Positions 1 to 15,000 of a stretch of 64,000 bases of DNA are shown piece after piece. How positions within the stretch are numbered: position 1 is the first letter of the stretch; each line of letters opens with the position of its first letter. Under the pieces are notes generated by a model, which was not told where the DNA came from, searched no databases, and saw nothing but the letters and a program-made list of their open reading frames with translations. A program made the translations under genes and the position numbers. Source of the DNA: Motacilla alba alba (taxonomy: Eukaryota > Chordata > Aves > Passeriformes > Motacillidae). The stretch spans positions 1,550,001 to 1,614,000 of the forward strand of contig NC_052021.1 in NCBI RefSeq assembly GCF_015832195.1, given 5' to 3'.

Positions 1-3000
1 CATCACCCTTTATTTTAATTTAGGTTTTGGGTTTGTTTTCTTTTTTTTACTTCTGGGAAGGTTCTCTCTGTTCCCGGCATGTTTCCCTGTTACTCTGATG
101 AATACTGAGACAAAGAAATCTTTCCTTTCCCAGAAATAACTGCCTCATCTGGTGCTAATTTCCCATCCCTTATGGAACACATGGCTCCTTTCTATGACCT
201 CTTGCTGTGTGCACATTCATGAAGTCTTTATAATTTCCTCTTCTTGCAAAACTTTCCAAATTTAATAACAACTTTTACTGTATGTTTTCTGTCTATTCTC
301 ATCTAAATAATGCAAAAGAAATGCAAAGTATTTTCATGACTCCTTTAAGCAAACCTGTTAAAGGGCTTATTACATTATTCCCATTTTCTTTACATCCCTT
401 TTAGCTCTACATTCATTTCCATAGCAATACATCTGCATGGTTTCTGCTGCTCACTAAAGTTTCCTGGTTTGCCTCCTTCCTCATGGCTATGTGCTTTCCT
501 CCTGGCCCCTACATGAGCTGTGCCTCCGCAAAGGCACACACCAAAGAAGCAAAATAAGCAAAAGGGCATTTAAATGTTCATGTCTGGGCTGCTGGATCTA
601 GCCATGGATTTTCTCCAGCCTTACAGTGGCCTGAAGCTTCTGTTGGACGCTCTCACAATAAATAACACTCAAGTGCACAGGAATTTTTGGAATTGCATTT
701 CCCTTCACGTAATTTGCTCTTGGTTCAACACATCTCTATGCCACCAGTCTTAATTAAGAGAGCAGCACAAAACAGTTCTTCAAATCCTCTGCACCATAAA
801 CACTAAACAAATCCTTTGCAAAAAGATGTGAAACAAGGCCACACAAGTTCTAAATAATATTATTTTAAGTTTGCAACCTATTTTTTTACATTGGAAGACA
901 GAATTTGTCACAGCTGATTTCCTTTACTGTTAACTGAAATGTGCAATTTAAATAACTCTTAGCGAATAATCAGGATCACCAGGTCAGCTACACAATATTT
1001 CATGAGAATGAAATTGCTCCTCAGAAAATAAGTGCTCTTTTTCTTGCCACCCTCAGCAGCCTTACTTGTTTTGCATACGGTTGCATGTTTAATTAGCAAT
1101 CTTTCTGTAAATGTCTGCAATTAGACAATGATGATTAATAAAATAACTCCTTTAAAGCTCCATTTAGGCAGCAGAACTGCACAATCAGGTATAATTAATT
1201 CATCATTAATAAATCATGGCTGATTAACTAATATGTTGATTACAAACACATTACTGCATAGCCTCCCACCTGAGCTCTGGTGATTTTTCTATCCTGAAAA
1301 GAAATAGAGACAAAGTAGTAGTAAACTATTTTAAAAAATGCTTTAAGCAGCAAAGATATTCCTTTAGTCAGGAAATTTAGATAACAAGTCTCTTTGAAAT
1401 GTATGGGCCTTGTTCATTATTAGTCCTCTTGAGTGAAAGAAATTATTGTACTGTCCATTTGTTAAATGTGGATGGGTGAACAATAACTGGCTCTTTAGTT
1501 CACTTATACTCCTAAGGAAGGCTTTTTTTTCCACAAGCCTCTCTGACTATGGGCCAGGTTCAGTCTTTGCCTAAGCCAGCAGGAAGAATGAAATGGAGGA
1601 GCACTGCTGCTCCAGAAGGTGCAGGGCCCCTGCAGCCAGGAGCAACCCGGGGAACAGCCCGGGGAACAGCCCGAGCTGTGGGGACAGGAGGCCAGGGCCA
1701 AAGCTGCCATAGCAGCCGAGCTGCCACCACAGCTGTGATCTGCACCTGATCATCAGTCCACGTGTGTAAATCATTCTGCAGCTCCACCAACTCCAGCAAG
1801 ACAGAATACAGGAGAAAAACGTGCATTTCCATTTGGAGACTCCTTTTGCTCGCCACCTAGCCCCTGAGCCGAGTAGTGCATTTAAATCACATTTTTGGTA
1901 TGTTCTTTGTAGCTTCAGGAGATAGAATCTTCTATTTAAACTAAGATTCTCACACTGTTACTTGTCCAGCTATTTGGACTTAAGTAAGATGTAAGTAACA
2001 AGTTCTGATAAAATTCAAAATAAATGGAAAAATGGGAACTTGGCACAACTAAGTTCCTGATGATTTATAATGGGATGACATCCAACTGTTCCCACAGTAT
2101 TAGACTGTCTTCTGAATTCGAAACATGTCACCCTGAAATATTGCAAAGAACTACAGCAAAGCTTAAGACAGAGGTGACTTGAAAGGGAAAACAGTTTTAG
2201 CTAGCGTAACTGGAAGTTTCATATTCCTAATAAATCCAGCGAAAGACCACACCATGGTGACAAAATCTGAAGCAGTACACTTCATGAAGATTACAGAGGA
2301 AACTTTCCGTTTAAGAGAAAATATTCAGGTTTTGAAAAATAATTGACATTGCTGTAACCAATAAAGTTTCCCCTCAGATCTTAATCAGCTTTTTGTGCAT
2401 CACAAGGTCAATCTGTTAAATCTACTAAACCTTTAATTAAAAGTATTGACTAAGCAGCAGTGCTATGATCAAAGACAATACCATTTGACTTTGAAAAATA
2501 CTGTTCATAAAAGAGAACCACAAGGCACATTTCTAAGCCATTTATATTTTTTCACATTTTAATTTAAGTAAGTTAATGAACATTAACTTACTGCCATTTC
2601 AATATATAGCCAAGAAAATATAATTTTAAAAAAATTAATTCAGAGTTCATGAAAAATTATCTACATGGGAAAAGCTGGATTATGAAACAGATGCTTACAG
2701 TTTAATCCAAGAAGCAATAAGGGATTTGAACACGGAATTTGGAAATAAATGGAAGAATCATTTAAAAGCAGAAAAATAAAATAGCTGTACTCGAACATTT
2801 TCATTGGTCAGTGCACATAGGAAGCGGCAAGATGGAAGTGAAGAATACCAAGGATCTTGAAGATGAGAAGTGAGTACTTGCAAGCAATTTTTAAAAATGG
2901 CCAATGAGTAATCAAAGACTTTTGAGAAGAGTAGTAATTCACTACCTAGAGCTGAGATAAAATCAGCAAAATCAGAGTAACATAAAGATTAGTGATTAGT

Positions 3001-3030
3001 GAGAGAAGAGGGAGACTGGTGCCAGTTCCT
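1..3030. other. Non-coding sequence downstream of PBLD, including its 3' UTR
   Basis: No convincing exon was found on either strand. A modest GC-rich patch at about 1540-1760 gives short overlapping frames on both strands with no family resemblance. The PBLD 3' UTR must begin at 3030. No canonical minus-strand AATAAA was found down to about 2000. ATTAAA variants at 2558-2563 and 2432-2437 are possible ends. Confidence 0.6.
850..1290. promoter_or_regulatory. Candidate conserved enhancer (AT-rich homeodomain-motif cluster)
   Basis: This block contains several TAATTA cores (near 1092 and two overlapping near 1192), many ATTA/TAAT sites and E-box-like CAGCTG near 914, without repeats or open frames. 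It lies beyond the 3' end of PBLD. In the syntenic block this is the side where ATOH7 should lie, transcribed away on the minus strand, so the block would be upstream of it. Enhancer function is inference from motif density and position only. Confidence 0.3.
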
Positions 3031-6000
3031 TCACAAAGTCAGGTTTCCTTTTAACACAACAGCAGTTTGCCCCGCAATGTCAACTCTGCCGTCACTGCGC
3101 ACGGAAATCTTCAACTCTCCTCCACGGCGGGAACATTGAAAAGCTAAAGAGAAACAAGAGCCCAGAGTTAAAAAACCACTGTGTACCACAAATTATTTAG
3201 AAACCCATGAAAACTCAGGGAAAGGAAGCTTCTGGCTCCAGAAAGCAAGCAGCACCAGGGCCACCCTGGAAGAATTGCCTTTATGGATGAAGGTCATCTG
3301 AGGGTGTATTTCCAACCAGACCTTGCCTATTGAGTCTGACAAAACTGCTTCTTAATACAAGCAGTGAGGGGTAGTTTGCTTTGTTGTAGCAAATTAAGTT
3401 TCTTCCATGTATCTAAGAAGTCTTGAATTCTCCCTTCATGGGATACAGTTTTTGGAGGGAAGAAGGAACAACACCAAGCGTTATCTGCATAGAATGAATG
3501 AGCATTTTGGTGGCACTGAACACCAAAAGCTGATACTGCATTCAAAGAATGTGCGTGGCTAAAGGGTAATAAGCTCACAAAGGCAGTGGGAAAAGTCTAC
3601 AAAGAAACATAGATGCTGCTTCAGCTGTCAGGAACTGACACCAAGTTCTTACACAGGATGCAACAGACATTGATTTATAGAATCTCGAAGAAATAATTTA
3701 ACAGAACTGGGTAAACCTGAAGTAGAAACAGCCTTCTGCTTGTAATTGCTTAGAGAATTAAGCTTTTGTCTGGACTGTTGAGCCGTACACAGGTGGGATG
3801 ATGTTCACCTAGCATGTGGAGTCTCCAACTCGTTTCAGCAGTCTCATTTTAGTTGCATGACTTGATCAGACAAGGGTCTGGTTCAGATGGCATTTAGAAA
3901 AGTTTCGAGCAGTTTGCTTTTGTGAAAGGCTCTATATGGATGAAGAGGCAATAATGTGCAGTCCCCTGACTCAATGAACTTCCAACTGCTCCAGAAGTTG
4001 TCCAAAGCTAAGGGGCATGTTTTTCCTCTCAAACCCACAATTTATAAACTGGGTAGAGATTGTATTCAGATCCCAGCAGAGCACAGGCTCTCTGATGCTA
4101 TATATGCTGTATGCTTTAAAACTATTTCTCAGGCACTGCTGCTAAGAAAGCTCTTCTTTGATCAGGAGATTAGATACTCAGACATGAAAGAGTGGAAACA
4201 GGAGCTATTTAGAGATTGAGAACTTTCTGTTCTTTTCCATTTATAGAACCATGGGTTGTTTTTAACTTGTCAGAATACCATCTATGAATGGAGTAATGCT
4301 TCAAGTAGTAACTGAAGTGAGTATTTTAGACTCTTAAAAGACCCAGGCCAGCTAAAATTGATCAATTATTACTGCCAGGTGGGGAGACACACCTAAGGTC
4401 TTCCACTCCCACATGACAGCGGATTGAAATAAAAGAGATTAATTATTTCAGCGCTTCAAAGGTTGGTTGGGTTTGTTTTTTTCTTCTTTAAATGTCCAAA
4501 CTCTAGCTCTTTCATGTCAGGATTACTGAGATTGTTTTGATATTGATCCATTTTACTTTACTTTACTTTTTTGGAAGAAACTTCCAAACTAGAAGAAACA
4601 CAAAAAATAACTCACAAAAGAAATTTTTAGACAAGCTTATATGAAAATAATACTTGATCTATTCCCCCTCTCACACGAAAGCACTGATATTTCATGCTAC
4701 CTCCAAGAGTAAACAGGCCTGCATGGAACATTTCAATACCTAGAGGATTTCATTTAGCAGCAGTGTCTCTGGAGGCATTCAGGCATCTCTGAAGTGCACT
4801 CACCTTTTAGATCATAAAGCTGTTGCACACCCATCCCACGCCTGTATTTACCAGGAGTACTTCATACTATACATAGATTTTACACACATTTGCTATGAAA
4901 ACAAGCACGTACAACTGTACAAACGACATCTAACAGCTGACCTCAGGGTGCCCTGGGCTCCTCTGTGGTTCACCTGGCACACAGAAAGTTTGGGAGCAGC
5001 CACAAGGCCAGTGATGCCACAGTATCGCACCCTCCTGCATTCACACATCAGCTGGCGGCCTTGTACAAACATTATCCTGTTGTTCTAGAGCTTCCTACCA
5101 GCCTAGATGGAGCTCAATGACCCCTGCTCAAGCAATTTAAGGAATAATAGATTTTCTTCATAATGTCACCGGAATGACATCAGCTCAGGAAGAAGTGACA
5201 CTCTTGTAATAATACTTAAGAAATCACCAGTATTTGGTTTGAATTTCTAAACCCTATGGAGGAATGCTGAAAGAAGCATTTGTTCCTTAACCCAAGCAAA
5301 GCTCTCCAAGACTTTTTTTTATCCTAAGGAAAAAGGTGGACAAATCTGGTGATTGATGGAGGGAACACCTCTCCTTTGAAGAAATGTAACACTTGTGCAT
5401 AAATCCGATGTTGTCGATCTATGCATTGAGATTACTTGTAAAAGATGAAAACTGCAATGAAAAGTCTTGACTTCATGAGAATTCAAATTAGCAAAAACTT
5501 TAATACAGGTAGATTCACTGTACCTTAACGAAGCAACTTCTCCTATCATTTTATGTGTTTTGTTGTTGCTGGTAAGGTTGGTGGTAATTTTTTTTTCATT
5601 TCTGCCCCCCGAAAAACAACCCTTAAATGTTATAAACCTGTTCTGTAGTGGAAGGAATCAAGAGAAGTTAAAGGCAGTAACAAGAAACAAATTTCCCCAC
5701 AAAAAAATACAGTTGTCTCAAGTAAACTGGTGTAGCAAGATTCCCCTAGCTTAAACTGGGATAAAAACTGTCCTGGATAAGCCCTTTCTCATCACAATGA
5801 TTTGGGAAGTCCCCTCTAATTTGTTTGGTTGTATGGAATTCCTTAAGCAGGTTTATAAATGTTACCTTAGAAATAGGACGACAGTGTGAAGGGCTGGATA
5901 ACAGACAGTTGTTACACACTGCATTCACTAGCAACTGTGGAAGTCTATACATCTGAGAGATTATAATTTCTATACATTGCAGAGACTCCTCAAATGAAAG

Positions 6001-9000
6001 AAAGGCAAGGACTGATACAAAACCCTGACTGAACAAGCAGCTTAAATTCAAGGACATGGACCCAGCTTCAAGAAAAGATCATAAAATATTTCACCTTGTA
6101 AAAGTACTGGAAATTCTCTTTGTAGTTGGTGGGAGCGGTTGTTGTTTGAGAATTTAGTCTAAAGAAAGTAGGAACAGAACCCAAACACAGGAAATTAAGT
6201 CTGATGCTTCAGCAGAGCTGCAGCTGACCTCCTCCTAAAGGCCTCAATAGCCAGAGAGATCCGACAAAAGATTTCATGTTCCACATTTTATATTACTTTT
6301 TATGCAATCTATTTGGGAACTAACAGATCCTTCATTCTGTGGAAGAAATTCTTCCTTTATTCTTGCAATAAAAAGTATTGCATATCACAGAAGACAGCAC
6401 AGAGGTTTCTAAGAAGTCCAAAGATGCTCTTATTTATTGCTGATATGGAATGTCCTTGAATGCCAGCTATCTTTTCCAAATAACTTCATTAGCAGTAGAA
6501 TTTGCCCAGTACTACCTGATACCTCTCAGACAGACACATGTAAGGATATTTCTCATAAACATACATCAAATTAACTTGTCCTGTTTAAAACAGTTTTCTA
6601 TGATTTCTACCACAGAAGAAGTCTGAGGACATATATGCACGAAATATGAATGAAAAAACCCCAAAACAACACAAACCTATCTTGTGGACAGATAGGACTT
6701 TTCTTGTGCTAAACACATTAGAGAAGCTGATTACAGTATCAATTGCCCTGGCTGCTTGAGCTGGTTTCTCTAAAATCAGAACAGGGACAGTACATACAAA
6801 GTACATGAAAATGGAAAACAGGTAGAAAGTGTCAATTGGAAGTACAGACAGAATTCCAGCCTGTTTGAGTACTTAAAGAAACAAGGTCTATAGATGCTAT
6901 GGGGAGTTCAATATTAACATCCAAAAATGTCAAAATCTTCTGAGAAACAACCAGTTCATAAGGACACATTACTGAAGACATTTTTTCATCTTCAGAATTT
7001 ATGTTGAGATTCCCCCCATCTCCCCCCAGCATTACTTAAGCTATCACAGATACTGTGTGGTGTAAATGTAAATAGAAGATCTTCAGGACAGAACGTTAAA
7101 TCTTTCCTTTGGTCCATGGTGGAGAAGGTCCTATTCCTGGTGGATCCTTAAAGACTCGCCATCCTCAAGAAAAACCATTCTGAGATTCATTTGACCAATA
7201 CAGAAAGGCTTATATTCAGGCTAGCTGTTTGTTTGGAAAAGTATTTACTAAAGTATTTACTTTTATGGACAAAGAACCTTATTAGATCAAGTATCCAACC
7301 TCTGCTCTAAACTAAACGTGTCCGAAGGCTTGTGTGCAGAATTGCCCCCTGTCCCCTCTTGGGGAACCAGGTAGGGGATGAGGGTATTTGTACTGCTTCT
7401 CTTGTTCTTCTGCTCTCTGGCAAAGCACTAAGAACAGCAGAAGCAAGGAGTCACCCAACACCTCCTCATACAGCACTGCCATGTGTTAACAGTTTCTCTT
7501 GGTTTCTTTCCACCATGTTCTTAAGTTTCTTGCTTAATAACAAAGATGTGATCTAATGAGCATATCTCATTGGTTGAATCAAACACATAAACATCCCCTG
7601 AGGTTCCCCAAGCTTCAGGTATGATGAAAGGTCATGAGAACCAAAAGCCAAGATCAAAAACTGACAGCAGAGAGTTATGATCCAGAAACCAACACTTCAA
7701 ACTCCCTGGGGCATGATGTGTCATGGTGGTGGATAGGAAAGCAAGCAATTTCTCAAAGATTACCTCACACACAAAATATTTCTAATATTCTATTCATCTT
7801 GAGGAAACGGATAAGGAGTTATTGCTACAGCATGGATTGCAGTAGTAATACAACCTTTTCTTTTCTAGTGAGTAGATTTACATAAATGGACAGCTTTGCA
7901 ATAAAACAGTTTCTCTTACCAAGCATTTCTTTCTTCCCCAACTGCTCTGACCAATAGCTGCTTAAAACAGCATGAGCAGATCCTTAAAAGAAATTGGAAA
8001 ACAAAGTACAGAGTTAAATTATAATCACTACTTTACAGAGTAAGCATAGTCAAAATGTAAATATCATAAATCAAGGGCCACGTGTGTTTAGGATAAAAAA
8101 AAACCTAAGAGCTTGCACAGCAGACAGAACTTAAGGCTTTATAATTTCAATTTATGGTAAAGCAGTATTACTTCCACATCCTCTAGCTTCAAAGGAAATC
8201 TTGCTAGGTGAGGGCATCATCATTAGCTACAATTCTCAGCTGACTAATGATTAAATGGTACCTAAGCAAAGAACACCATCCTGTAGCAACACACTGAGCG
8301 CACCATCGGAAGAATGGGCAGGAACACGCCCTGCTGCCCTAGGCCAGCTGAGCTCTCACAGGCCTGAGAACAGCAGCGGTGTCATGAAACCAGGCAAGAT
8401 CTCAGCTGAAATGCATTGGGAAAAAATCCAAACAAAAATCCAAAGCACCACAAAAAAAGAACACCAACAGAAGAGGATATTGATTTCCACTACAACACTC
8501 ATCCCGTAATGAACTAGTCTCTCACTTTTATCTAATTGTAATACTTGAGGGAAAAGATCTGAAAAAGACACAAGAATATCTGGCCTAATGACAGTAGGAA
8601 GCTGATTTGATTTTTATTAAATGAGTTGGCCTCAGTCATAAAAGTTTTTAGTTTAATGAGCACTCCTGCTAGCCATATAAACCAGTAATTTATAAGAGAC
8701 TTCAAAGTACAGAAACAGACTAACAAATTTGAATAAAAATCTTTAATTTAACTGAAACAAAAAGTATAAGCTGCTTATCATACAAACACATACCTGTAAC
8801 AGGGTCTTCCAGAACTCCAACCCAAGGTGCAAAATATCTGGAGTAAAAATCATGGCCTTTTCCACTGGAATTTCCCTTAACAGTGAGTATGAGTCCTTTC
8901 AGTTTTCCAGTCTTTTCAGCTGACAAAAAGTGTTGTGCACTCACTTTCAAGTTTTCCAACACAGACCTTAAATATAATTATGAAAATTTAATAGTCCATC

Positions 9001-12000
9001 ATTCATTTTACATTAATATAAGTACTGAAAAGAAAAAATAAAGCTATAGAATCATCTTCTCTACAATTCAAAAGCAGCCCTAAAATATTAGAGAAGATCC
9101 CTAGCACTGTCCTCACAATGGTATTTGACAGAAGAATCACCTTGAACCTCATGCACTCTGAATGAGCAGAGAAAAAAGGTCAAGCCATGCATTTCCTATT
9201 TATCTCTGAAAACAGAGCATCCTGAAATATTAGCTACAAAAAAAAATCACCTTGTTTCAACACTTTAATCATTGAAAGAATTATTGCCTCACTACAGAAT
9301 GTACCAAGTGCTCCACCTCCTTTCAGAGCAGGCAAATAACTAACGTCATTCAGGTCTTCATGGCATTCTAAAGCAGTAGACAACTGGCTGATACCTCCCT
9401 ACAAAACAGAAATATTCTCAGCTGAGTACTTATTATTTCACTCTTTCAGACTTTCTCCCCAGTGTCCCAGACTTTAACCATTAGTTAGGCCAAACTTCAG
9501 GTTTGTAATAACAGTAATTTGGCCTGATTAAAGGAGTTCTGTTTCAGCAGTATATACCTAAATCATACTTGAATTAACAATGAAATTCAGATGAGATTAA
9601 CAAACGCTTTGGAATAATTTGAATTGGAATTTTCTCCCTAAAGCCACTTATGGTGCTGTTAAGCATGTATAAGCAGATTACAGTCCAATGGAAGTCAGAA
9701 TCCCTGGCATTCTGCCAACGTGCCCTGAACTGAAGCAGGACTCCCAAATTCCCGCCAGGTTACTAGATCATCTTTAGACTCAGATGGATGGGAAAAATAC
9801 ACCCCCATTAAAACTGTTTCCTACACCTCCTTCTCTTGAAGACAGATTTCAGAATGATCTTAGTCAGCTTTGCAGCTTCAATAAGCTCATATTAAAAGAC
9901 AAAATAACCACTTTACACAGAAATTTAAATCAGAGGCTTCTCATCTCCACCTGATTTAAAACCAGATAAAAGAGCCTTAGTATGTAAGGAATAAATAGGC
10001 CAACTCCATGTCTGCATTCTTGATTAAAACAATTAATAGAGTGCAATATACCTGTCATAAGTATCACTGAGGCGCACCAAGAGTTTCTTTGTGTCGGGAG
10101 AATAGCGGACATCTTGAACAATCATGTCACCAACAGCTGCCTGGTGGGAAATGCAAAGACAGAGAAGAACCCATCATCACTTGAATATAAAATATTATTC
10201 CCTTAGCATTTCTGTAGAGCACATTCCCTGCTAGAAGAGGGCCCGTATTCCGTGCAACCCTCAAGCACATGCAAGCGAGAAAAGCAAACGCACCAAGTGT
10301 TTGAATGGATTTGGGCGAGTTACCAGCCCCATATATATCAATCTGGGAAGAAATCCAGGACCTAGAGGAGGGCAAGGACACAGACTGTCCTCTTATGCAC
10401 ACAAAAGGCCAAAAATGCCATTGAAATAAATATTGACACTTTGGTCGATGGAAATGGGAGACAGGTTCAGCTGCAGCACTTGGGAGAATTCCACTCCCTG
10501 ACCCACTGACTCATTACTGAGAGCTTTGAAGTTTGGTGTTTCCAATTCAGGAGTACATCGAGCAGTGCCTTGTCACCATTTTTCAGCCATTTTAATACAT
10601 AAAAAATAAGCAAAGCTACTATCAATGTTTTTCTAAGACAACTGATGGATTCTTCTTTTACCTTTATTAATTCTTCTACTTCCTTAAGTTCCTGAAGAAA
10701 AAAAAAAACACACACACACTGTAAAAAATGCAATATATATGTATGTATCTATGCAACTACAGACAGACACATATACTGACATACACATACAAACACATAC
10801 TTTCCTTGAAAGCCTATCGTGAATAAAATTTTGACTAACCTGGGGGTAGGCTGTGTAGAGTGGCAAGTCCAGGACAATATGATCTTTCTCTTGTCTGGCC
10901 TTTAATTCCCCGCTCAGTGTCACAAACGTGAGAACTGAGTTTGTATTTTCTAGAGAGAGAACATTGCAACATTATCAAACATCAGAATTTTAATCTAAAT
11001 TATCATAGCCCTGGGAGTAGCTCAGTATATTCAGAAAAAGTCAGTTATGCAGCTCAAATATATCTAGAGCAACACTGTATTCTGGGCAAAATTCCCAACT
11101 AACTCAATCAATCTGCTGAGGCTAATAAACACAGCAATTGTCAGGGAATCATTCCTGCATTTGCCTAGAATGAATGGGAATGTCCTTTTAACAGAAAGAG
11201 CAATATTCCCTATTCATCAAATCCTGCTATACCTCTCCCAGATGACATTTGCATATTTAGCACTTTTCCTAAGCCAGAGTAATAGCAGGGCATGGGAATC
11301 AGAAGGTAGGCATCAGACTACAGCCTGGTAACTACAGAGCAGAAGTAAAAGGCAGTACCCAGGGTATCTCCATTTGTGTTCTACAGATGTTCTGAATGTT
11401 TAATTGCCTTTGTCTTAAAAAAATAGAGAAGTTAATTAGAAGTAAATGTTCTTAAAAACCATAGTAATACAGAGGTAGTAAACCTACTTTGTACATGAAA
11501 TAACACAGCAGCTGATGCAAGAGTAGCATGACCACAGAGAGGAACTTCACTGGCTGGGGTGAACCACCTGAGCCCAAAGCAGGAACCTTGGAAAAATAAA
11601 GTTTATTTAGTGCTATTAAGTAGAAGAAGTCTGTATCTTAATTTTATCTCAATATATATAGAGTGATGATGTTTCAGTTAATCAAAATGCATGTTACAAT
11701 CAGTTTTGGTCCTAAACACACTTCTAGGTACCCATTTTGCACTGATTTTTCAGAATAGCTATCCCTTTTGAATCAGGTCAACAACCTTTGCATGCTGCAC
11801 AGATTTTCCTTTGTCCTGAACAGGTCTTACTTAGAAGATAAAGCCTCCATGTCCGTGTGTATTATGAAATGCTGCAGAGGCAGAGTCATGATCTGTACTA
11901 CCTGCAGGCCTAGAGGCCATAGATGGTCTTGCTGGTATAACAGAACCTGTACTGGAGTTAGCTCAGTTATGAATTATTTTGCTTAAACCACCAGTTAAGT

Positions 12001-15000
12001 CTGGTAAAACCCTCTAATCTCTACGAACCCTTCTTTTCACTAGAAATCATATTTTTATTTGCTGTTTAAAAAATTTGTAACACACACATATGATACTTGG
12101 TTTCCTGTAACTTTTGCTCGTGCATTTCAAGTGAATAACTACCATACAAATACAATAAGAAGTGAAAAAGAAAAATAATTATTTCTTGATCCAAACCAGT
12201 CTTGTCATTGCTACTATGGAAAATTCATGCATTCAAGTCAGTCTCCTCTAATAAAAACAAATAGAACCCAAATAAAACCCTGTGGTGGAACCTAATGGCC
12301 CCGGCAGTGAAGTGCTGTGAGGGCTGGCCCAGCCCAGCCCAGCCTGCTCCGTGCTGCTCGTGCACTGCTCCAAGCGGGAGCAGTGCCTGGGAGCAGCACA
12401 TGGAGGATTCGTGCACATGCCCGAGAGGAGGCAAACGTGACCCAGCACGGCTGCCTGGACACTCCAGACACACAGCCAGACTTGGACTGACAGGACATTA
12501 GGCACTCCCACAAATTCACATGTCCCTAAAATAACAGAGCTGATTGGTTTGGTTTTTTCTTTAATTAACATAATTTCAACATACTGATGGTGAAGGCCTG
12601 CAGAAACATACGCTGTGTCAGCAGCCCTCACTACACCAATTCGTGTTCCAGAAGCAGATGATAAAAGCCATTCTGATGCTCCTGGTTCACTCCCACCACC
12701 CCTCAGCACACAGTCTCAGGTGTAGCTGAGGGACCAAACTCCTCTGAAAGAACTGTGCCCCCCTTGGGCAGCTGGGTGGGTCTGAGGCCACCAACTAGCC
12801 CGTTAGTACCAAAAGCACTGTAATGATAACGAAGCTGGCATTCTGTATGCTGCTAGAGATGGATGATTGAAAGCAAGCATGTTAAACATACTGGCAAAGT
12901 GCTAACATGAACAATGAAAAGTACTGTAACTTCTTGCTCCAAGCAATGAGTCTAACCCTAAAATAAATTCCAATTTATTAACAGGAGCAAGCAATTACAG
13001 TTACTACTATCCTTAGTATTTTTAATTACGGAGACTGTACAAAGTCCCACTCCCTGAACAATCCACCAAACAACAAAGATGATAAACGTGACTCCTTAAC
13101 CTGGAATCTAAGTCCAGACCAGCGGATGAGCCCCTTGGCTCAGGCCGCCTCACAGCTGCCAAGCGAGCAGATTCAGCAAACTGATTCAGGTGAAAATTAA
13201 TCCACAGAGTGAGTCTGAATGGATTCTGCATTTGTCTGATGCTTTCTTGTAAGCAGAACCACTAACTTTTGGTAAAGTCGTCTCCAGGTTTCAGTTTTCT
13301 GATGAAAGCTGTTTCTGAAAGGTTCATTTCTGTTGCAATTTTTTGGTGCAAATCTTCATCCAGGTCCTAGGGATGACATAACAAATCCAGTCAAGAGCAG
13401 GCCAAAAAATGCAGAATCAAACTTTCTGTCAAATACAGTAATTTAGTTTTCTATTATAATAAAACATGGATTCAGTTTTAATTCAAAATAATCTCTGAGA
13501 GTAAGAAAACCAAACTTTAAGTGGGACAATACACTCCCTTGGTAGGAGCTGAGAAGAGACAAAGTGGAAAAAAAAAATAAATGAAACTGCTGGAGCTCAC
13601 AAAGTGCCTGTGATTTAAGCCAGTGGACATTGATCCCAAGAAAGCCAAGCCCCAGGGATTGTATAACATTCTCTTTGGCCCATGTTCCACTGCTCTTTCC
13701 CCACGGTTATGCTGACTGGCCAGGTTTGAGAATCTAATCTTTAAAATACTGAAACTCAAGTGAAACAAAGCACTAAAGGGACCTGGTCAGGTTCAGCCTC
13801 TGAGAGATAAAAGTGGGCCCTTGAATTACTTCCTTCAATAACTAACCCTGTTCAGCCAACAATCCCATACCACAGCCACAATCCAGTAACTGATTAGTGC
13901 ACTAGAGCTGCACTTTGCAGACTGAGTTCCGCACAGTTAAACAACATCCCAACATTCTACAGGACACTTACATCCCCTTTATCCCAGGGAGAGTCCTGTC
14001 AGTTACTGTAAAGATCCTAGAGCAGAACAAAGACCAGTTAAAATGTTATTTTAATAACCTTTCTTTTCAATAACATGGAACTTTATTGAAACACTGCCAT
14101 CCTGTGGACCGGTTTTGCCATTCTTGCATTCCCCTGATTTCTCCTGTAGCGCATCTGCTGAGACTCTGGAGGGAGCAGAGAACAGCCGTTGTGCATGGCT
14201 GCATCACACCTCCTTCAATCTTAGAATAAAGTGCTGAACTAGAATCGCGGCTTTAGCTGTCACACTGCAGCCTTTACTTGCAGGAACTGCAGAAAAATTT
14301 AAACATCTGCATCCCAAAGTCACGCATGTGAGGTAGCTCCACGATATCTCGATGTAACAAAGTAAAACTAATGCAAAAAATGCAATTAGAAGCTCATCAT
14401 TTTAACGCAGAGATAACTTTGAGAGCATTTAGATTTTATGGGGCCAAAAATATCTCTGAAGAGAGATGTTCCCAGTCATACCTTTGGCTGACCTGGTAAG
14501 TAGGCAATGTTATATGAGATCTAGACAGACGTAGGAACCGCTAGAAAGGATCCATATTGGCATTACGAGCTGTTGCCACTGGCTACTCTACATATATTTT
14601 CAAATTTACAATTTATATCAGGAGTTACTACGCAAACAATACAAGGCCTGTAAATTTCTAATCCATCCTAATAATTATTTCTGTTAGAAATCGGTACCAA
14701 TTAGTACCAACTGTTGACAACACCCTGATGAGGAGGATAATTACTGTCAACTGCACCAAAACTACCATGCAACACTGAAGCAATAAAAACTGGCTGTTTA
14801 AATTTGGCTAAAGCTGAACCCAACATAGTAATGGTATAAAAGACTCACATCGAGGTCTGTACCTGCTCTTTTTCTTTCCAGAGAAAGAGGAAAAATTCAA
14901 GAAAAAAAGGGAGAAAACCCATACCGAAATCAAACCCCACAGTTTAATCCTTCTACTGAGCACTGATTCAGCTTTACAGCGTTGCTTTTCAGATTTCGCT

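Noticed and set aside
3956..4219. 87-codon plus-strand frame starting [14 protein letters not shown]
   Set aside because: Lies in a PBLD intron, no recognised family, no matching splice or promoter context.
5746..6057. 103-codon minus-strand frame in the last PBLD intron
   Set aside because: Does not match PBLD or any family I know, and the exon chain is complete without it.
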